In this document: positions 20,561 to 28,899 of the stretch, one piece after another | Layout: every line of letters begins with the position of its first letter | Numbering within the stretch: position 1 is the first letter of the stretch | Assembly: GCA_000721275.1 (NCBI GenBank) | Contig: JOFO01000028.1 | Span: 39,436 to 103,435 of the forward strand | Direction: 5' to 3' | Source of the DNA: Microtetraspora glauca | Lineage (GTDB): Bacteria > Actinomycetota > Actinomycetes > Streptomycetales > Streptomycetaceae | Length of the DNA stretch: 64,000 bases | The notes under the pieces: generated by a model | Database searches by the model: none | Told to the model about the DNA's origin: nothing | The model's input: only the letters and a program-made list of their open reading frames with translations | Program-made: the position numbers and the translations under genes

Positions 20561-22186
20561 ATGCAGGCAGCAGGACCCGACGACCCGTCACATGTCGGGC
20601 CGTTCCGCACGGTCGCCCTCCTCGGGCAGGGCGGCATGGGCCGGGTCCTGCTGGGAGCTGCACCGGACGGGCGGCTCGTCGCCGTCAAGCGCGTGCACGC
20701 CGACCTCGCCGACGACGAGGGGTTCCGTGCCCGGTTCTGGCGCGAGGTGGACGCCTCCCGGCGCGTCTCCGGGGCCTACACCGCGCCGGTGGTCGACGCC
20801 GATCCCGACGCACCCGCACCCTGGCTCGCCTCCCTGTTCCTGCCCGGGCCGACGCTGAGCGAGGCCCTGGAGGCGGTCGGCGTGCTGCCCGAGGAGACGG
20901 TGCGGCGGCTCGCCGCCGGGCTCGCCCGGGCGCTGGCCGACGTCCACCGGGCCGGGCTCGTCCACCGGGACCTGAAGCCGTCGAACGTCCTCCTCACCGA
21001 GGACGGCGTACGCGTCATCGACTTCGGCATCGCGCGGGCCGCCGAAGCGGCGACCCGGATCACCCACACCGGTGCCCTCATCGGCTCCCCCGCCTTCATG
21101 GCCCCCGAGCAGATCGCGGGCGGCGACCCGGGACCGGCCGCGGACGTGTTCGCGCTCGGGTCCACGCTCGCCGTGGCCTGTGCGGGCAAACCGCCCTTCG
21201 ACGGCGGCTCGGTCCCGTCGGTCCTGCACGCCGTCGTCCACGAGGAGCCCGACCTGACGGGTGTCCCGCCCGGCCTGCGGGGACTGATCGGTGCCTGCCT
21301 CGCCAAGGACCCGGCCCTCAGGCCCACTCCGCAGGCCGTGACGACGTTCCTCGGGGCCGTGCCGGGTGCCGCCCGCCCCTGGCCGGACGCCGTGCACGCC
21401 CGGATCGCGGCCCAGCGCGCGGAGGTCGACCGGCTGCTCCGCGCGGTCCCGGCCGGCGGGTCCCCGCGCGTTCCCGCCCGCCCGCCCGTGCCCGTACCCG
21501 GGTCCCCGTCCGTCCGCGTACCCGCTCCCCCGCCCGTACCCCCGCCCCTCCCCCAGCGGGCTCCCAGGCGCCGGCGGCGGACGGTCGCCGCGGCCGTCGC
21601 CGCCGGGGTCCTCGTGGTCGCCGGGGCGGTGGGCACGGCCACCGGCTGGGCGGCGGACCTCTACCACCTGGTGGTCCCGGAGCCCGTGCCGACGCCCGGC
21701 GGCGTGCCCCTGAGCGAGGTCGCCGACCGGCACACCGGCGCGCTGCCCGCATGCGACACGGTGTTCGCGCGAGTGAAAACCCCTGCCGGGTTCTCGCCGC
21801 GGCCCGTGCTCGACACCCCGTCCCGGGTCACCCCGCACGAGGGCAGGCGGTCCTCCCAGTGCGAGTGGGCCACCCGGTCCGGGGACCGGATCCACGTCAC
21901 CTGGGACCAGTACGACGGCGCCGGCGGACGGACCGGCGCCGAGCGGGCGAAGGAGCGGTACGAGGACTTCTACCGTCGCGGCACCACTCCGCGCGACCCC
22001 TCCCCCGGCTTCGTCGAGGAGGCCGCCTGGGAGAGGCCCGGCGGCCGGTACTGCGTGCTGCGCGGCCGGGACGTCAACCTGGTGGTCTTCCTCGTGGTCC
22101 AGGGGCCCGGTCTTCCGGTGGGCCGCTGCGAGGACGTCGCCCGGGACATCGGGCGGCAGACCATGGAGGCGGTGAAGGCCCGGTGA
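20561..22186 (+). CDS. Membrane-anchored Ser/Thr protein kinase
   Basis: A 541-residue PknB-like kinase. GGGGAGG precedes the ATG. The kinase domain spans residues 10-270: GQGGMGRVLLG loop, ATP-binding Lys43, catalytic HRDLKPSN (Asp137) and DFGIARA (Asp154). A Pro-rich segment (residues 300-330) leads to one membrane helix at about 343-365 after an RRRRR-type stop. The extracellular part of about 170 residues has Cys residues and a DUF3558-like look (CDTVFARVK..., later YCVLRGRDVNLVVFL), not a PASTA domain. The stop overlaps the start of a second kinase, so the two are co-translated and may form a heteromeric sensor. Confidence 0.9.
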   Translation: MQAAGPDDPSHVGPFRTVALLGQGGMGRVLLGAAPDGRLVAVKRVHADLADDEGFRARFWREVDASRRVSGAYTAPVVDADPDAPAPWLASLFLPGPTLSEALEAVGVLPEETVRRLAAGLARALADVHRAGLVHRDLKPSNVLLTEDGVRVIDFGIARAAEAATRITHTGALIGSPAFMAPEQIAGGDPGPAADVFALGSTLAVACAGKPPFDGGSVPSVLHAVVHEEPDLTGVPPGLRGLIGACLAKDPALRPTPQAVTTFLGAVPGAARPWPDAVHARIAAQRAEVDRLLRAVPAGGSPRVPARPPVPVPGSPSVRVPAPPPVPPPLPQRAPRRRRRTVAAAVAAGVLVVAGAVGTATGWAADLYHLVVPEPVPTPGGVPLSEVADRHTGALPACDTVFARVKTPAGFSPRPVLDTPSRVTPHEGRRSSQCEWATRSGDRIHVTWDQYDGAGGRTGAERAKERYEDFYRRGTTPRDPSPGFVEEAAWERPGGRYCVLRGRDVNLVVFLVVQGPGLPVGRCEDVARDIGRQTMEAVKAR

Positions 22187-23757
22187 ACCGCCCGCTCGGA
22201 CTCGCGGACCCGCAGCGGACGGGCCCTTACCGGCTGCTGTCGGAGCTGGGCCGGGGCGGCATGGGGCGGGTGTTCCTCGGCGTCGCGCCGGACGGGCGGC
22301 TCGCCGCCGTCAAGCAGGTGCACGCCCGGCTCGCGGCCGACGAGGCGTTCCGTGCCCGGTTCCGGCGCGAGGCCGACGCCTCGCGCCGGGTCTCCGGGGC
22401 CTGCACGGCGGCCGTGCTGGACTCCGACACGGAAGCGGCCGTGCCCTGGCTCGCGTCCGTGTTCGTGGCCGGTCCCTCGCTCGGCGCGGCCGTGGCCCGC
22501 TCGGGGCCGCTGCCCGCGGACGACGTGCGGCGGCTCGCCGTGGGCCTGGCGACGGCGCTGGACGAGATCCACCGGGCCGGGCTGATCCACCGCGACCTGA
22601 AGCCGGAGAACGTGCTGCTCGCGGAGGACGGGGTGCGGGTCATCGACTTCGGCATCGCGCGGGCCGCGGAGGGCGGCGACCTCACCGCGCTGACCGGGAC
22701 GGGCCTGGTCGTCGGCTCGCCCGCGTTCATGTCGCCCGAACAGGCGGAGGGCCGTGAACTCACCCCGGCGAGCGACGTGTTCTCGCTCGGATCGGTGCTG
22801 GTCCTGGCCGCCACGGGGACCAGTCCGTTCGCCGGGCCCTCGACCTTCCAGGAGCTGTACGCCGTCGTGCACGCCGAGCCCGCGCTCGACGCCGTACCGG
22901 CGGAGCTCCGCGGCCTCGTCGCCGCCTGCCTGGCCAAGGACCCGGCAGGCAGGCCGTCCCCCGCGCAGCTCCTCGCCGCCCTGGGCCCGGCGGCGCCCGT
23001 CCCCCGGCACTGGCCCCCCGCGGTCCACGCGGCGATCGCCGCACAGCGGACCGAGATCGACCGGCTCCTCACCGGCGGGCCCGGGCCCGGACCGGCGGCG
23101 GTCGCGCCCCCGGCACCCACCGCCGTCGTCACCGAACTGTCCGCCCCCGCCCCGCCCGGCAAGCGCCGCCGGCCGGGGGCCGCGGCGGCGGTCGCGCTGT
23201 CGGTCACCCTGTGCGTGGTCGGCGGCGCGGCGGTCTGGTGGTATGCCCAGGAGGACGAGGGCGCCGGGCCGCCGGACCGGTACCTGACGGTGCCGACCTG
23301 CGCCGAGGCGACGAGGGAACTCCCGCTGCCGGAGCGCCGGAAGGACGAGGACAGCACCCGCGACAGCACCTCGACGGCCGAGACCCACTGCTCCTGGTAC
23401 GAAAGGAACGAGCTGCTGGCCAGCGGCTGGGAGCCCGTCCGGCACGCCGACGTCCGCTGGCACCTGCGCCGCACCGCGGGTGCCTCCGACAACGCGACGA
23501 ACGACCAGGCGGAGCAGTTCGCGGCCGCCGCGCGCGCCGGACGCCCCGCGATGGGACTCGCCTTCGCCGACGAGGCGTACTGGGAACCGACGGACGCCGG
23601 CGACTGGCGGAGCTGCGCCCTGTCCGTCCGTACGGCGAACCTCGTCGTGTACGTCGGACTAGGCGGCGCCCGGCACCCGGCCGCCACCTGCGAACAGGAG
23701 GCGGCGGCCATCGCCGAGAAGGCGGTGGCGGCGATGCCGGGCACGCCCGGGCCATGA
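22183..23757 (+). CDS. Membrane-anchored Ser/Thr protein kinase (tandem paralogue)
   Basis: A 524-residue protein with a GTG start overlapping the previous stop by 4 bases. It is a clear paralogue of the preceding kinase: GRGGMGRVFLG, Lys44, HRDLKPEN (Asp138), DFGIARAAEGGD. A membrane helix follows KRRRPG near residues 328-350, then an extracellular domain of about 170 residues with a CAEA...CSWY...CALS...CEQE cysteine pattern similar to that of its neighbour. The pair probably arose by tandem duplication and has diverged outside the kinase domain, as expected for sensors of different signals. The ligand is unknown. Confidence 0.9.
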   Translation: MNRPLGLADPQRTGPYRLLSELGRGGMGRVFLGVAPDGRLAAVKQVHARLAADEAFRARFRREADASRRVSGACTAAVLDSDTEAAVPWLASVFVAGPSLGAAVARSGPLPADDVRRLAVGLATALDEIHRAGLIHRDLKPENVLLAEDGVRVIDFGIARAAEGGDLTALTGTGLVVGSPAFMSPEQAEGRELTPASDVFSLGSVLVLAATGTSPFAGPSTFQELYAVVHAEPALDAVPAELRGLVAACLAKDPAGRPSPAQLLAALGPAAPVPRHWPPAVHAAIAAQRTEIDRLLTGGPGPGPAAVAPPAPTAVVTELSAPAPPGKRRRPGAAAAVALSVTLCVVGGAAVWWYAQEDEGAGPPDRYLTVPTCAEATRELPLPERRKDEDSTRDSTSTAETHCSWYERNELLASGWEPVRHADVRWHLRRTAGASDNATNDQAEQFAAAARAGRPAMGLAFADEAYWEPTDAGDWRSCALSVRTANLVVYVGLGGARHPAATCEQEAAAIAEKAVAAMPGTPGP

Positions 23758-23787
23758 AGGGGCGGGGGCGGGCGGACCCGTGGCGGG

Positions 23788-24612
23788 TCAGGGTCCGGGG
23801 CGGGTGGCGGTGACGACGTAGTAGTCCAGGGCTCCCTCCTGGTACGCCTTCAGGAAGTTGCGGGGCCACGTGCCCGGTTCCCACTGGTCGGACAGCCAGC
23901 GGTCCCAGCCCTCCCACACCTCCGGGCCGATGGAGGCGGTCCGCGCGTCCGTCAGACCCGCCCGGGTGAACGCCTCCGCCAGGTCGGTGACGGAACGGGC
24001 CACGTCCAGGCCGTCGGCGTACGTCTGCAGGAGCTCGGCGAGCCGGGCGGCGTGGCGGGGGTCGTCGTCGGGGGTGAAGAAGCTCGTGACGGCCACCCGC
24101 CCGCCGGGCGCCAGGACCCGGGCCGTCTCGCGCGCGAAGGCGGCCAGGTCGTCGAAGTGCTGGGCGGCCTCGACACTGTGGACACGGTCGAACTCGGCGT
24201 CCGCGAAGGGCATGTCCTCCGCCGCGCCCCGGACGAACCGGAGCCGCGGCGGCGAGGCGTCCAGCAGGGCCGCGTTGGCCCGGTGGGCGCGGTCCAGCTG
24301 CTGCGGGTGGATGTCCATGCCGGTGAGGTGCGCCGGGTCGTACTCGCGCAGGGCCAGCGCGCACCCGACGCCGAGCCCGCAGCCGACTTCGAGCAGCCGC
24401 CTGCCGGTGAGCGGTCCGAGGGAGTCGAGCACGTGCCGGTACAGGTCCTGCTGGCTGCGGACGCGGTCGTCGACCGAGACCGGGCCGGCGAGGTCGACGG
24501 ACCTCCAGTAGCCGAAGTTGATGAAGCCGCCGGCGAACACCGGGACCGAGCTGAGGTCGGCCGGCCCGTACGTCTCCCGGACCGCGGTCCGCATCTCCAC
24601 CGATTCCGCCAC
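23788..24612 (-). CDS. SAM-dependent methyltransferase (class I)
   Basis: About 274 residues. The GTG at 24612 is favoured because GGAGG lies 8 bases before it; the frame is open 15 bases further. The SAM motif I is LLEVGCGLGVGCAL, followed by motif II-like GAAEDMPFADAEFDRV and motif III VLAPGGRVAVTSFF. The N-terminal FINFGYW segment is common in small-molecule methyltransferases of the tocopherol/sterol and polyketide type. No biosynthetic genes flank it on the same strand, so the substrate cannot be predicted. It converges on the kinase pair with only 30 bases between. Confidence 0.82.
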   Translation of the reverse strand: MAESVEMRTAVRETYGPADLSSVPVFAGGFINFGYWRSVDLAGPVSVDDRVRSQQDLYRHVLDSLGPLTGRRLLEVGCGLGVGCALALREYDPAHLTGMDIHPQQLDRAHRANAALLDASPPRLRFVRGAAEDMPFADAEFDRVHSVEAAQHFDDLAAFARETARVLAPGGRVAVTSFFTPDDDPRHAARLAELLQTYADGLDVARSVTDLAEAFTRAGLTDARTASIGPEVWEGWDRWLSDQWEPGTWPRNFLKAYQEGALDYYVVTATRPGP

Positions 24613-24741
24613 AGACGTCACCTCCACGGTCAGTGTGGCGGCCTGCGCGCACCGTGTCGACGGTGCCGCGGGGCGAGTCGGCCGTCGGCGGGACGGGAGG
24701 GAGAGAGCGCGGCGGGGCGAGGTCGGCCCGTTGACTCAGCG

Positions 24742-25152
24742 TCAGGGCGCCGGGGTGTCGTCGAGGGCGATGTCGAGCGTGGCCCGGGTCTCGGTGACGT
24801 CGAGGAGGAAGGCGACCTGCCGGGGGAGCGGGCCCATGACGACGTGCCGCTGCGGTCGGCTCCGGGTGTCGGTCAGGGCGTGGACGAGCGCGGAGTCACC
24901 GAATCGCACGCCCGTCACGTCCAGCAGGACCAGCTCGATCTGGGGGTTGCGCACGGCGTCCAGAGCCTCGCGCAGGCAGGGGACGGTGTCGGAGTCGAAG
25001 GCGCCGCTCAGGAGCAGGAGCGCGGTGGTGCGGCGGGCACAGGGCGTGTAGCGGACGAGGGCGTCGCCTCGGGCGGGTCTCCAGGCCGGTGCGCCGTCGA
25101 CGAGGTGCAGACGGGTGGGGTGTCCGTCGTCCTGGGGTCGGTCGGGTATCAC
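24742..25152 (-). CDS. STAS-domain anti-anti-sigma factor-like protein
   Basis: A 136-residue protein. The GTG at 25152 with GAGG 8 bases upstream gives a sensible start; the frame stays open far upstream without a convincing one. The C-terminal 90 residues are a STAS domain: TALLLLSGAFDSDTVPCLREAL and ELVLLDVTGVRFGDSALVHAL, with Ser in the GDSA motif as the expected phosphorylation site. It resembles the STAS protein at 3103-3531 in architecture. The SpoIIE-type phosphatase at 26905 could dephosphorylate it, an inference from proximity. Confidence 0.72.
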   Translation of the reverse strand: MIPDRPQDDGHPTRLHLVDGAPAWRPARGDALVRYTPCARRTTALLLLSGAFDSDTVPCLREALDAVRNPQIELVLLDVTGVRFGDSALVHALTDTRSRPQRHVVMGPLPRQVAFLLDVTETRATLDIALDDTPAP

Positions 25153-25412
25153 GAGGATGCGCCTCGATCCGTGAAGGGGAGCCCTCCGGCAGGGGTGTTC
25201 CCGCTGACCTCCGCGGGATCCCAGGCGTCGGGGCCTGGTTTCGAGGCGACATCGGCGCCGGCGGGAGGTGAACGCCGGCGGCGACCCAGATCGGTCCGGT
25301 GCTCCCCACCATCCTCTCTCGCGCTCCCGAATGCACATGCCGCAGGTCAGAGCCGCCTTTGCCGGGCCGTGGACGGCCGGATCCGGGTCGTCCCGGCGCC
25401 CGGCCCGGCGGG

Positions 25413-26297
25413 TCAGTCGCGGGCCAGGTGCTCGGTCAGGGTCCTCAGCAGGTCGCGCAGCGGGGCTGGGTGCGGCGGGCGGGTCCGGGGGTGGGCGAGG
25501 GCCACGCGGGTCGGGGAGAGGCCGTGGACGGGGCGGAAGACCACGGCCGGGTGGGCGTGGAAACGGGCCGCCGACGCGGGGGCCAGGGCCACGCAGCCGG
25601 CGGCCACCGCTCCCAGCCACTCGTCCGGACGGCTGGTGACGGCGCCGACCCGGACGGGGTGGCCGTCGCGTTCGCCCGTCGCCAGCCAGTGGTCCCGCCA
25701 CGCGCCGGTCTCGGCACCGGCCGCGACGAACGGTTCGTCCCAGAGGTCCGGGAACTCCACGACCTCCCGGTCCGCCAGCGGGTGCCCGGCCGGCAGCAGC
25801 ACGCCGCGCTCCTCCGCGTACAGCTCCCGCACCGCCCATCGTTCCTGACCCGGGAACGGCAGGCGTACCACCGCCGCGTCCACCTCGCCGCCGGCCAGGC
25901 CGGCGGTCGGGTCCGACCAGTCGGACTGGCGCAGTTCCACCCGCCACTCCGGCCACGTCCGGCGGAACCCGGCAATCGCCTCGGGGACGGCGCCCACCGC
26001 GCCCGCGTCCAGGAAACCCAATCGCAGCACCCGGGCGGCCCGGCCGGTCGCCCGGACCGCCTCGTCCCAGCCGTCCAGCAGCGCGGGGACCCGCGACGCG
26101 AGCTCCCGGCCCGCTTCGGTCAGCGTCATCCCCGCCCGCGAGCGCGTGAAGAGCCGGACGCCGAGGTCGTCCTCCAGGCACCGGATCTGCTTGGTCAGGG
26201 CGGGCTGGGAGACGAACAGCCGTGCCGCCGCGGCGGTCAGGCTGCCCTCGGCCGCCACCGCGGCGAAGGAGCGGAGCGTACGCGTGGACACATCCAT
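25413..26297 (-). CDS. LysR-type transcriptional regulator
   Basis: A 294-residue protein. The helix-turn-helix is at residues 1-62 (SLTAAAARLFVSQPALTKQIRCLEDDLGVRLF); the effector domain follows at 88-290, normal length. It diverges from the DoxX-like membrane protein gene with 61 bases between, an arrangement that usually means the regulator controls that neighbour. The signal is unknown. Confidence 0.92.
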   Translation of the reverse strand: MDVSTRTLRSFAAVAAEGSLTAAAARLFVSQPALTKQIRCLEDDLGVRLFTRSRAGMTLTEAGRELASRVPALLDGWDEAVRATGRAARVLRLGFLDAGAVGAVPEAIAGFRRTWPEWRVELRQSDWSDPTAGLAGGEVDAAVVRLPFPGQERWAVRELYAEERGVLLPAGHPLADREVVEFPDLWDEPFVAAGAETGAWRDHWLATGERDGHPVRVGAVTSRPDEWLGAVAAGCVALAPASAARFHAHPAVVFRPVHGLSPTRVALAHPRTRPPHPAPLRDLLRTLTEHLARD

Positions 26298-26358
26298 GCC
26301 GTCAGGTTATAGAAGCAGGTATTGGACGGCGCTCCGGGGCCGCGCGGAAGCTGAGGGC

Positions 26359-26736
26359 ATGACAGACGCCCAGCCCGCGCTCCTCGCCGTCACCCTGCTC
26401 ACCGCCGCCATCAACACCGCGGACGCGGCCGCCGGTCTGGCCCGAGCGCGCTTCGTCCTCGCCAATGCGGCGGAAGTGGGGGTTCCGCGGTCGTGGCTGC
26501 CTCGGCTCGCCGTCCTCAAGCTGGCCGGAGCCGCCGGGATCCTCCTCGGCCTCCTCGGCCGCCACCACGCCGCGCTGGGGGCCGTCGGCATCGCCGCGGC
26601 CTGCGGTCTCACCCTGCTGTACGTGGGTGCCCTCGGCTTCCACGTGCGGGCCCGGGTGTTCCACAACCTCGCGTTCCCCCTCTTCTTCCTCGCCGCCGCC
26701 GTCGCCACGCTCACCCTGGGCGTCCTCGTCCCCTGA
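26359..26736 (+). CDS. DoxX-like small membrane protein
   Basis: A 125-residue protein with four hydrophobic helices (about residues 5-25, 50-68, 72-92 and 100-123). The central WLPRLAVLKLAGAAGILLGLLG block and HVRARVFHNLAFPLFFL match DoxX-like/DUF4267-type proteins, a family often under LysR or MarR control and linked to redox stress. GAGGG lies just before the ATG. It is probably the target of the divergent LysR regulator. Confidence 0.75.
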   Translation: MTDAQPALLAVTLLTAAINTADAAAGLARARFVLANAAEVGVPRSWLPRLAVLKLAGAAGILLGLLGRHHAALGAVGIAAACGLTLLYVGALGFHVRARVFHNLAFPLFFLAAAVATLTLGVLVP

Positions 26737-26904
26737 TCCTCACGCCGCCGCGGTCCGGCGGGGGCGGGGCGCGGAGCGAGGAGATGCGGACCGCGGCGGC
26801 GTTGGGCAGAGTGGGTATGACCTGTTCCTACCGAGGTGGTCCCCTCCTGCGCGCCGGAGACGGGACGGACTGATGCGAGGGTTCTCGTGACGCCGGAGTG
26901 ATCG

Positions 26905-27750
26905 ATGTTCCGCAGACGGCCGGCCGACAACAGCGAGGACCTGCTGGTCCGGCTCGCGTCGCTGACCGCCCAGGCGCGGGAGCTCGCCGAGACCCAGCGT
27001 TCCCGCGTCGAACTGGCCGTGGCGCTGCAGCGCGGCATGCTGCCCTCGGACCTCCCCCGCTTCCCCGGCGCCCGGCTGGCCGTGCGGTACGAGCCCGCCA
27101 ACCACGGGCTCAACGTCGGCGGTGACTGGTACGACGCCTTCCCGCTGCCCGACGGGCGGATCGGCATGTCCATCGGTGACGTGCAGGGCCACAACATCGA
27201 GGCCGCCGCCTTCATGGGGCAGGTGCGCGTCGGCCTGCGCGCGCTGGCGTCCGTCACCGGGGAGCCGGGCGAGCTGCTGGGCCGCACCAACGACCTGCTG
27301 ATCTCGCTGGGCGCCGACCTCTTCACCACCTGCACCTTCCTGCGCCTCGACCCCGCCGCCGGTGTCCTGGAGTGCGCCCGCGCCGGTCACATCCCCCACA
27401 TCTGGGCCACCGCCGACGGCCGTTCCGGCATCGACGACGGCGAGGGCGGGCCTCCGCTCGGCGTGCTCCCCGGCGTCGAGTACCCCACCACCGTCCACCG
27501 GCTCACGGCCGGCGGCGTCTTCGTGCTCCTGACCGACGGGGTCGTGGAGGGGCCTTCGCTGCACCTCGACGACGGTCTGGACCGGGTGATGCGGCTCGCC
27601 GGGATCACCGCCGTCGCCGGGCTGGACGTCGACGCGCTGGCCACCGCCGTGATGAGGCTGGCGGCCACGGTGGGGCACGAGGACGACGCGGCCGTCCTGG
27701 TCGTCGGCCACGACGGCGGTCCGGGGCGGCCGGCGGCCGGGGGGCCGTGA
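26905..27750 (+). CDS. SpoIIE-type PP2C protein phosphatase
   Basis: A 281-residue soluble phosphatase. After a short helical N-terminus (residues 1-40), the PP2C/SpoIIE domain runs from RVELAVALQRGMLPSDLP to the end. The metal-binding motifs are GGDWYDAFPLPDGRIGMSIGDVQGHN, LLTDGVVE and GHEDDAAVLVV. Such enzymes dephosphorylate STAS anti-anti-sigma factors. There is no sensor domain, unlike the multidomain phosphatase at 36444. It lies in the same direction as, and 106 bases before, the MASE1 membrane protein, which might supply the sensory input. Confidence 0.9.
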   Translation: MFRRRPADNSEDLLVRLASLTAQARELAETQRSRVELAVALQRGMLPSDLPRFPGARLAVRYEPANHGLNVGGDWYDAFPLPDGRIGMSIGDVQGHNIEAAAFMGQVRVGLRALASVTGEPGELLGRTNDLLISLGADLFTTCTFLRLDPAAGVLECARAGHIPHIWATADGRSGIDDGEGGPPLGVLPGVEYPTTVHRLTAGGVFVLLTDGVVEGPSLHLDDGLDRVMRLAGITAVAGLDVDALATAVMRLAATVGHEDDAAVLVVGHDGGPGRPAAGGP

Positions 27751-27855
27751 GGGGGCCGCGTGTCCGTCCGTCGCCTCCGCCGCGTTCGTGGCGGGCGGTC
27801 GCGTCCGACACGCAGGGGGCCGCTTGCCCGGTCGTGGCGGTCCGGGCGGTGTCTG

Positions 27856-28863
27856 ATGGCTGACGTGTGGGTCAATCGGGAGTTCAGGAGCTGGACGCAG
27901 GCGGGCCTGGCGTCGCTGGTCGTGGCGGTCTGCTACTTCGCGGCCGGGCGGCTCGGCCTGCTGGGCAGCCTCGTCGTGGAGGGTGCGGTGGTCACCCCCA
28001 TCTGGCCGCCCACCGGCGTCGCGGTCGCCGCGCTGCTGCTGCTCGGCGCGCGGGTCTGGCCGGGGGTCGCCCTCGGCTCCTTCCTCGTCATCGCCTCGAT
28101 CACCGCTCCGGGGCCCGCCACGCTGGTCACGGTGGCGAGCAACACCGTCGCGCCGCTCTGCTCCTTCCTGCTGCTGCGGCGGGTCGGTTTCCGGCTCGAC
28201 ATGGCGCGGCTGCGGGACGGGCTCTGGCTGGTCTTCCTCGGCGGGTTCGCGGCCATGCTGATCAGCGCGACGGCGGGAGTCGGACTTCAGGTGGCGACGG
28301 ATTCGCTGCACACGAGCGAGTTCTGGGCCGTCTGGCTGGCCTGGTGGGTGGGCGACACGATGGGGGTGCTCCTCGTCGCCCCGCTGCTGCTCGTCCTCGG
28401 CGGGCCGGCCGGACGGGTGCGGGTGCGGCGCTGGAAGGAGGCGGTCTTCCTGGGGCTGGCCACCGTGGCCCTGATGCCGCTGGCCGTGCTCAGCCCGATG
28501 AGCATGCTGTTCCTCGTGTTCCCCCTGCTGATCTGGGCGGCGCTCCGCTTCCAGCTCGCCGGCAGCATGCTGTGCGCGCTCTTCGCCTCCGTCCTCACCA
28601 CGTTCGAGGCGACGGCCGGGCGGGGCGCGTTCCTGCATCTGACGGACGTCGAGATCATGGTCAAGCTGCAGGCGTTCAACGGTTCCGCCGCGCTGACCGC
28701 GCTGCTCCTCGCCGCCGTCATCACCGAGCAGCGGGCGACCCGGCGGTCGGTGCGGCGCGCCTGCGAGGAGCTGGCGGAGGTCCTGGAGCACCTGGCGGCG
28801 GGCGAACCCCCGCCGGACCCGGCCCCCGCCGGACAGCAGCCCGGCGCGCCGCGGAATCCGTGA
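27856..28863 (+). CDS. MASE1-domain integral membrane sensor protein
   Basis: A 335-residue protein starting at the ATG at 27856; the frame opens 96 bases earlier but that stretch is Arg-rich and unlikely to be coding. About eight membrane helices with the MASE1 signatures TPIWPPTGVAVAALLLLG near residue 50 and WAVWLAWWVGDTMGVLLVAPLLL near residue 160. MASE1 normally precedes a GGDEF, kinase or PP2C output domain. Here only about 45 residues follow the last helix, so the output must be a separate protein. The SpoIIE phosphatase upstream is the obvious candidate; this is inference. Confidence 0.83.
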   Translation: MADVWVNREFRSWTQAGLASLVVAVCYFAAGRLGLLGSLVVEGAVVTPIWPPTGVAVAALLLLGARVWPGVALGSFLVIASITAPGPATLVTVASNTVAPLCSFLLLRRVGFRLDMARLRDGLWLVFLGGFAAMLISATAGVGLQVATDSLHTSEFWAVWLAWWVGDTMGVLLVAPLLLVLGGPAGRVRVRRWKEAVFLGLATVALMPLAVLSPMSMLFLVFPLLIWAALRFQLAGSMLCALFASVLTTFEATAGRGAFLHLTDVEIMVKLQAFNGSAALTALLLAAVITEQRATRRSVRRACEELAEVLEHLAAGEPPPDPAPAGQQPGAPRNP

Positions 28864-28899
28864 GCCTCGGCGTCCGGTACAAGACCACCGGTCTCTCCG

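Noticed and set aside
24657..24741. Possible small gene between the methyltransferase and the STAS gene
   Set aside because: No start with ribosome site and no sensible translation; treated as intergenic.
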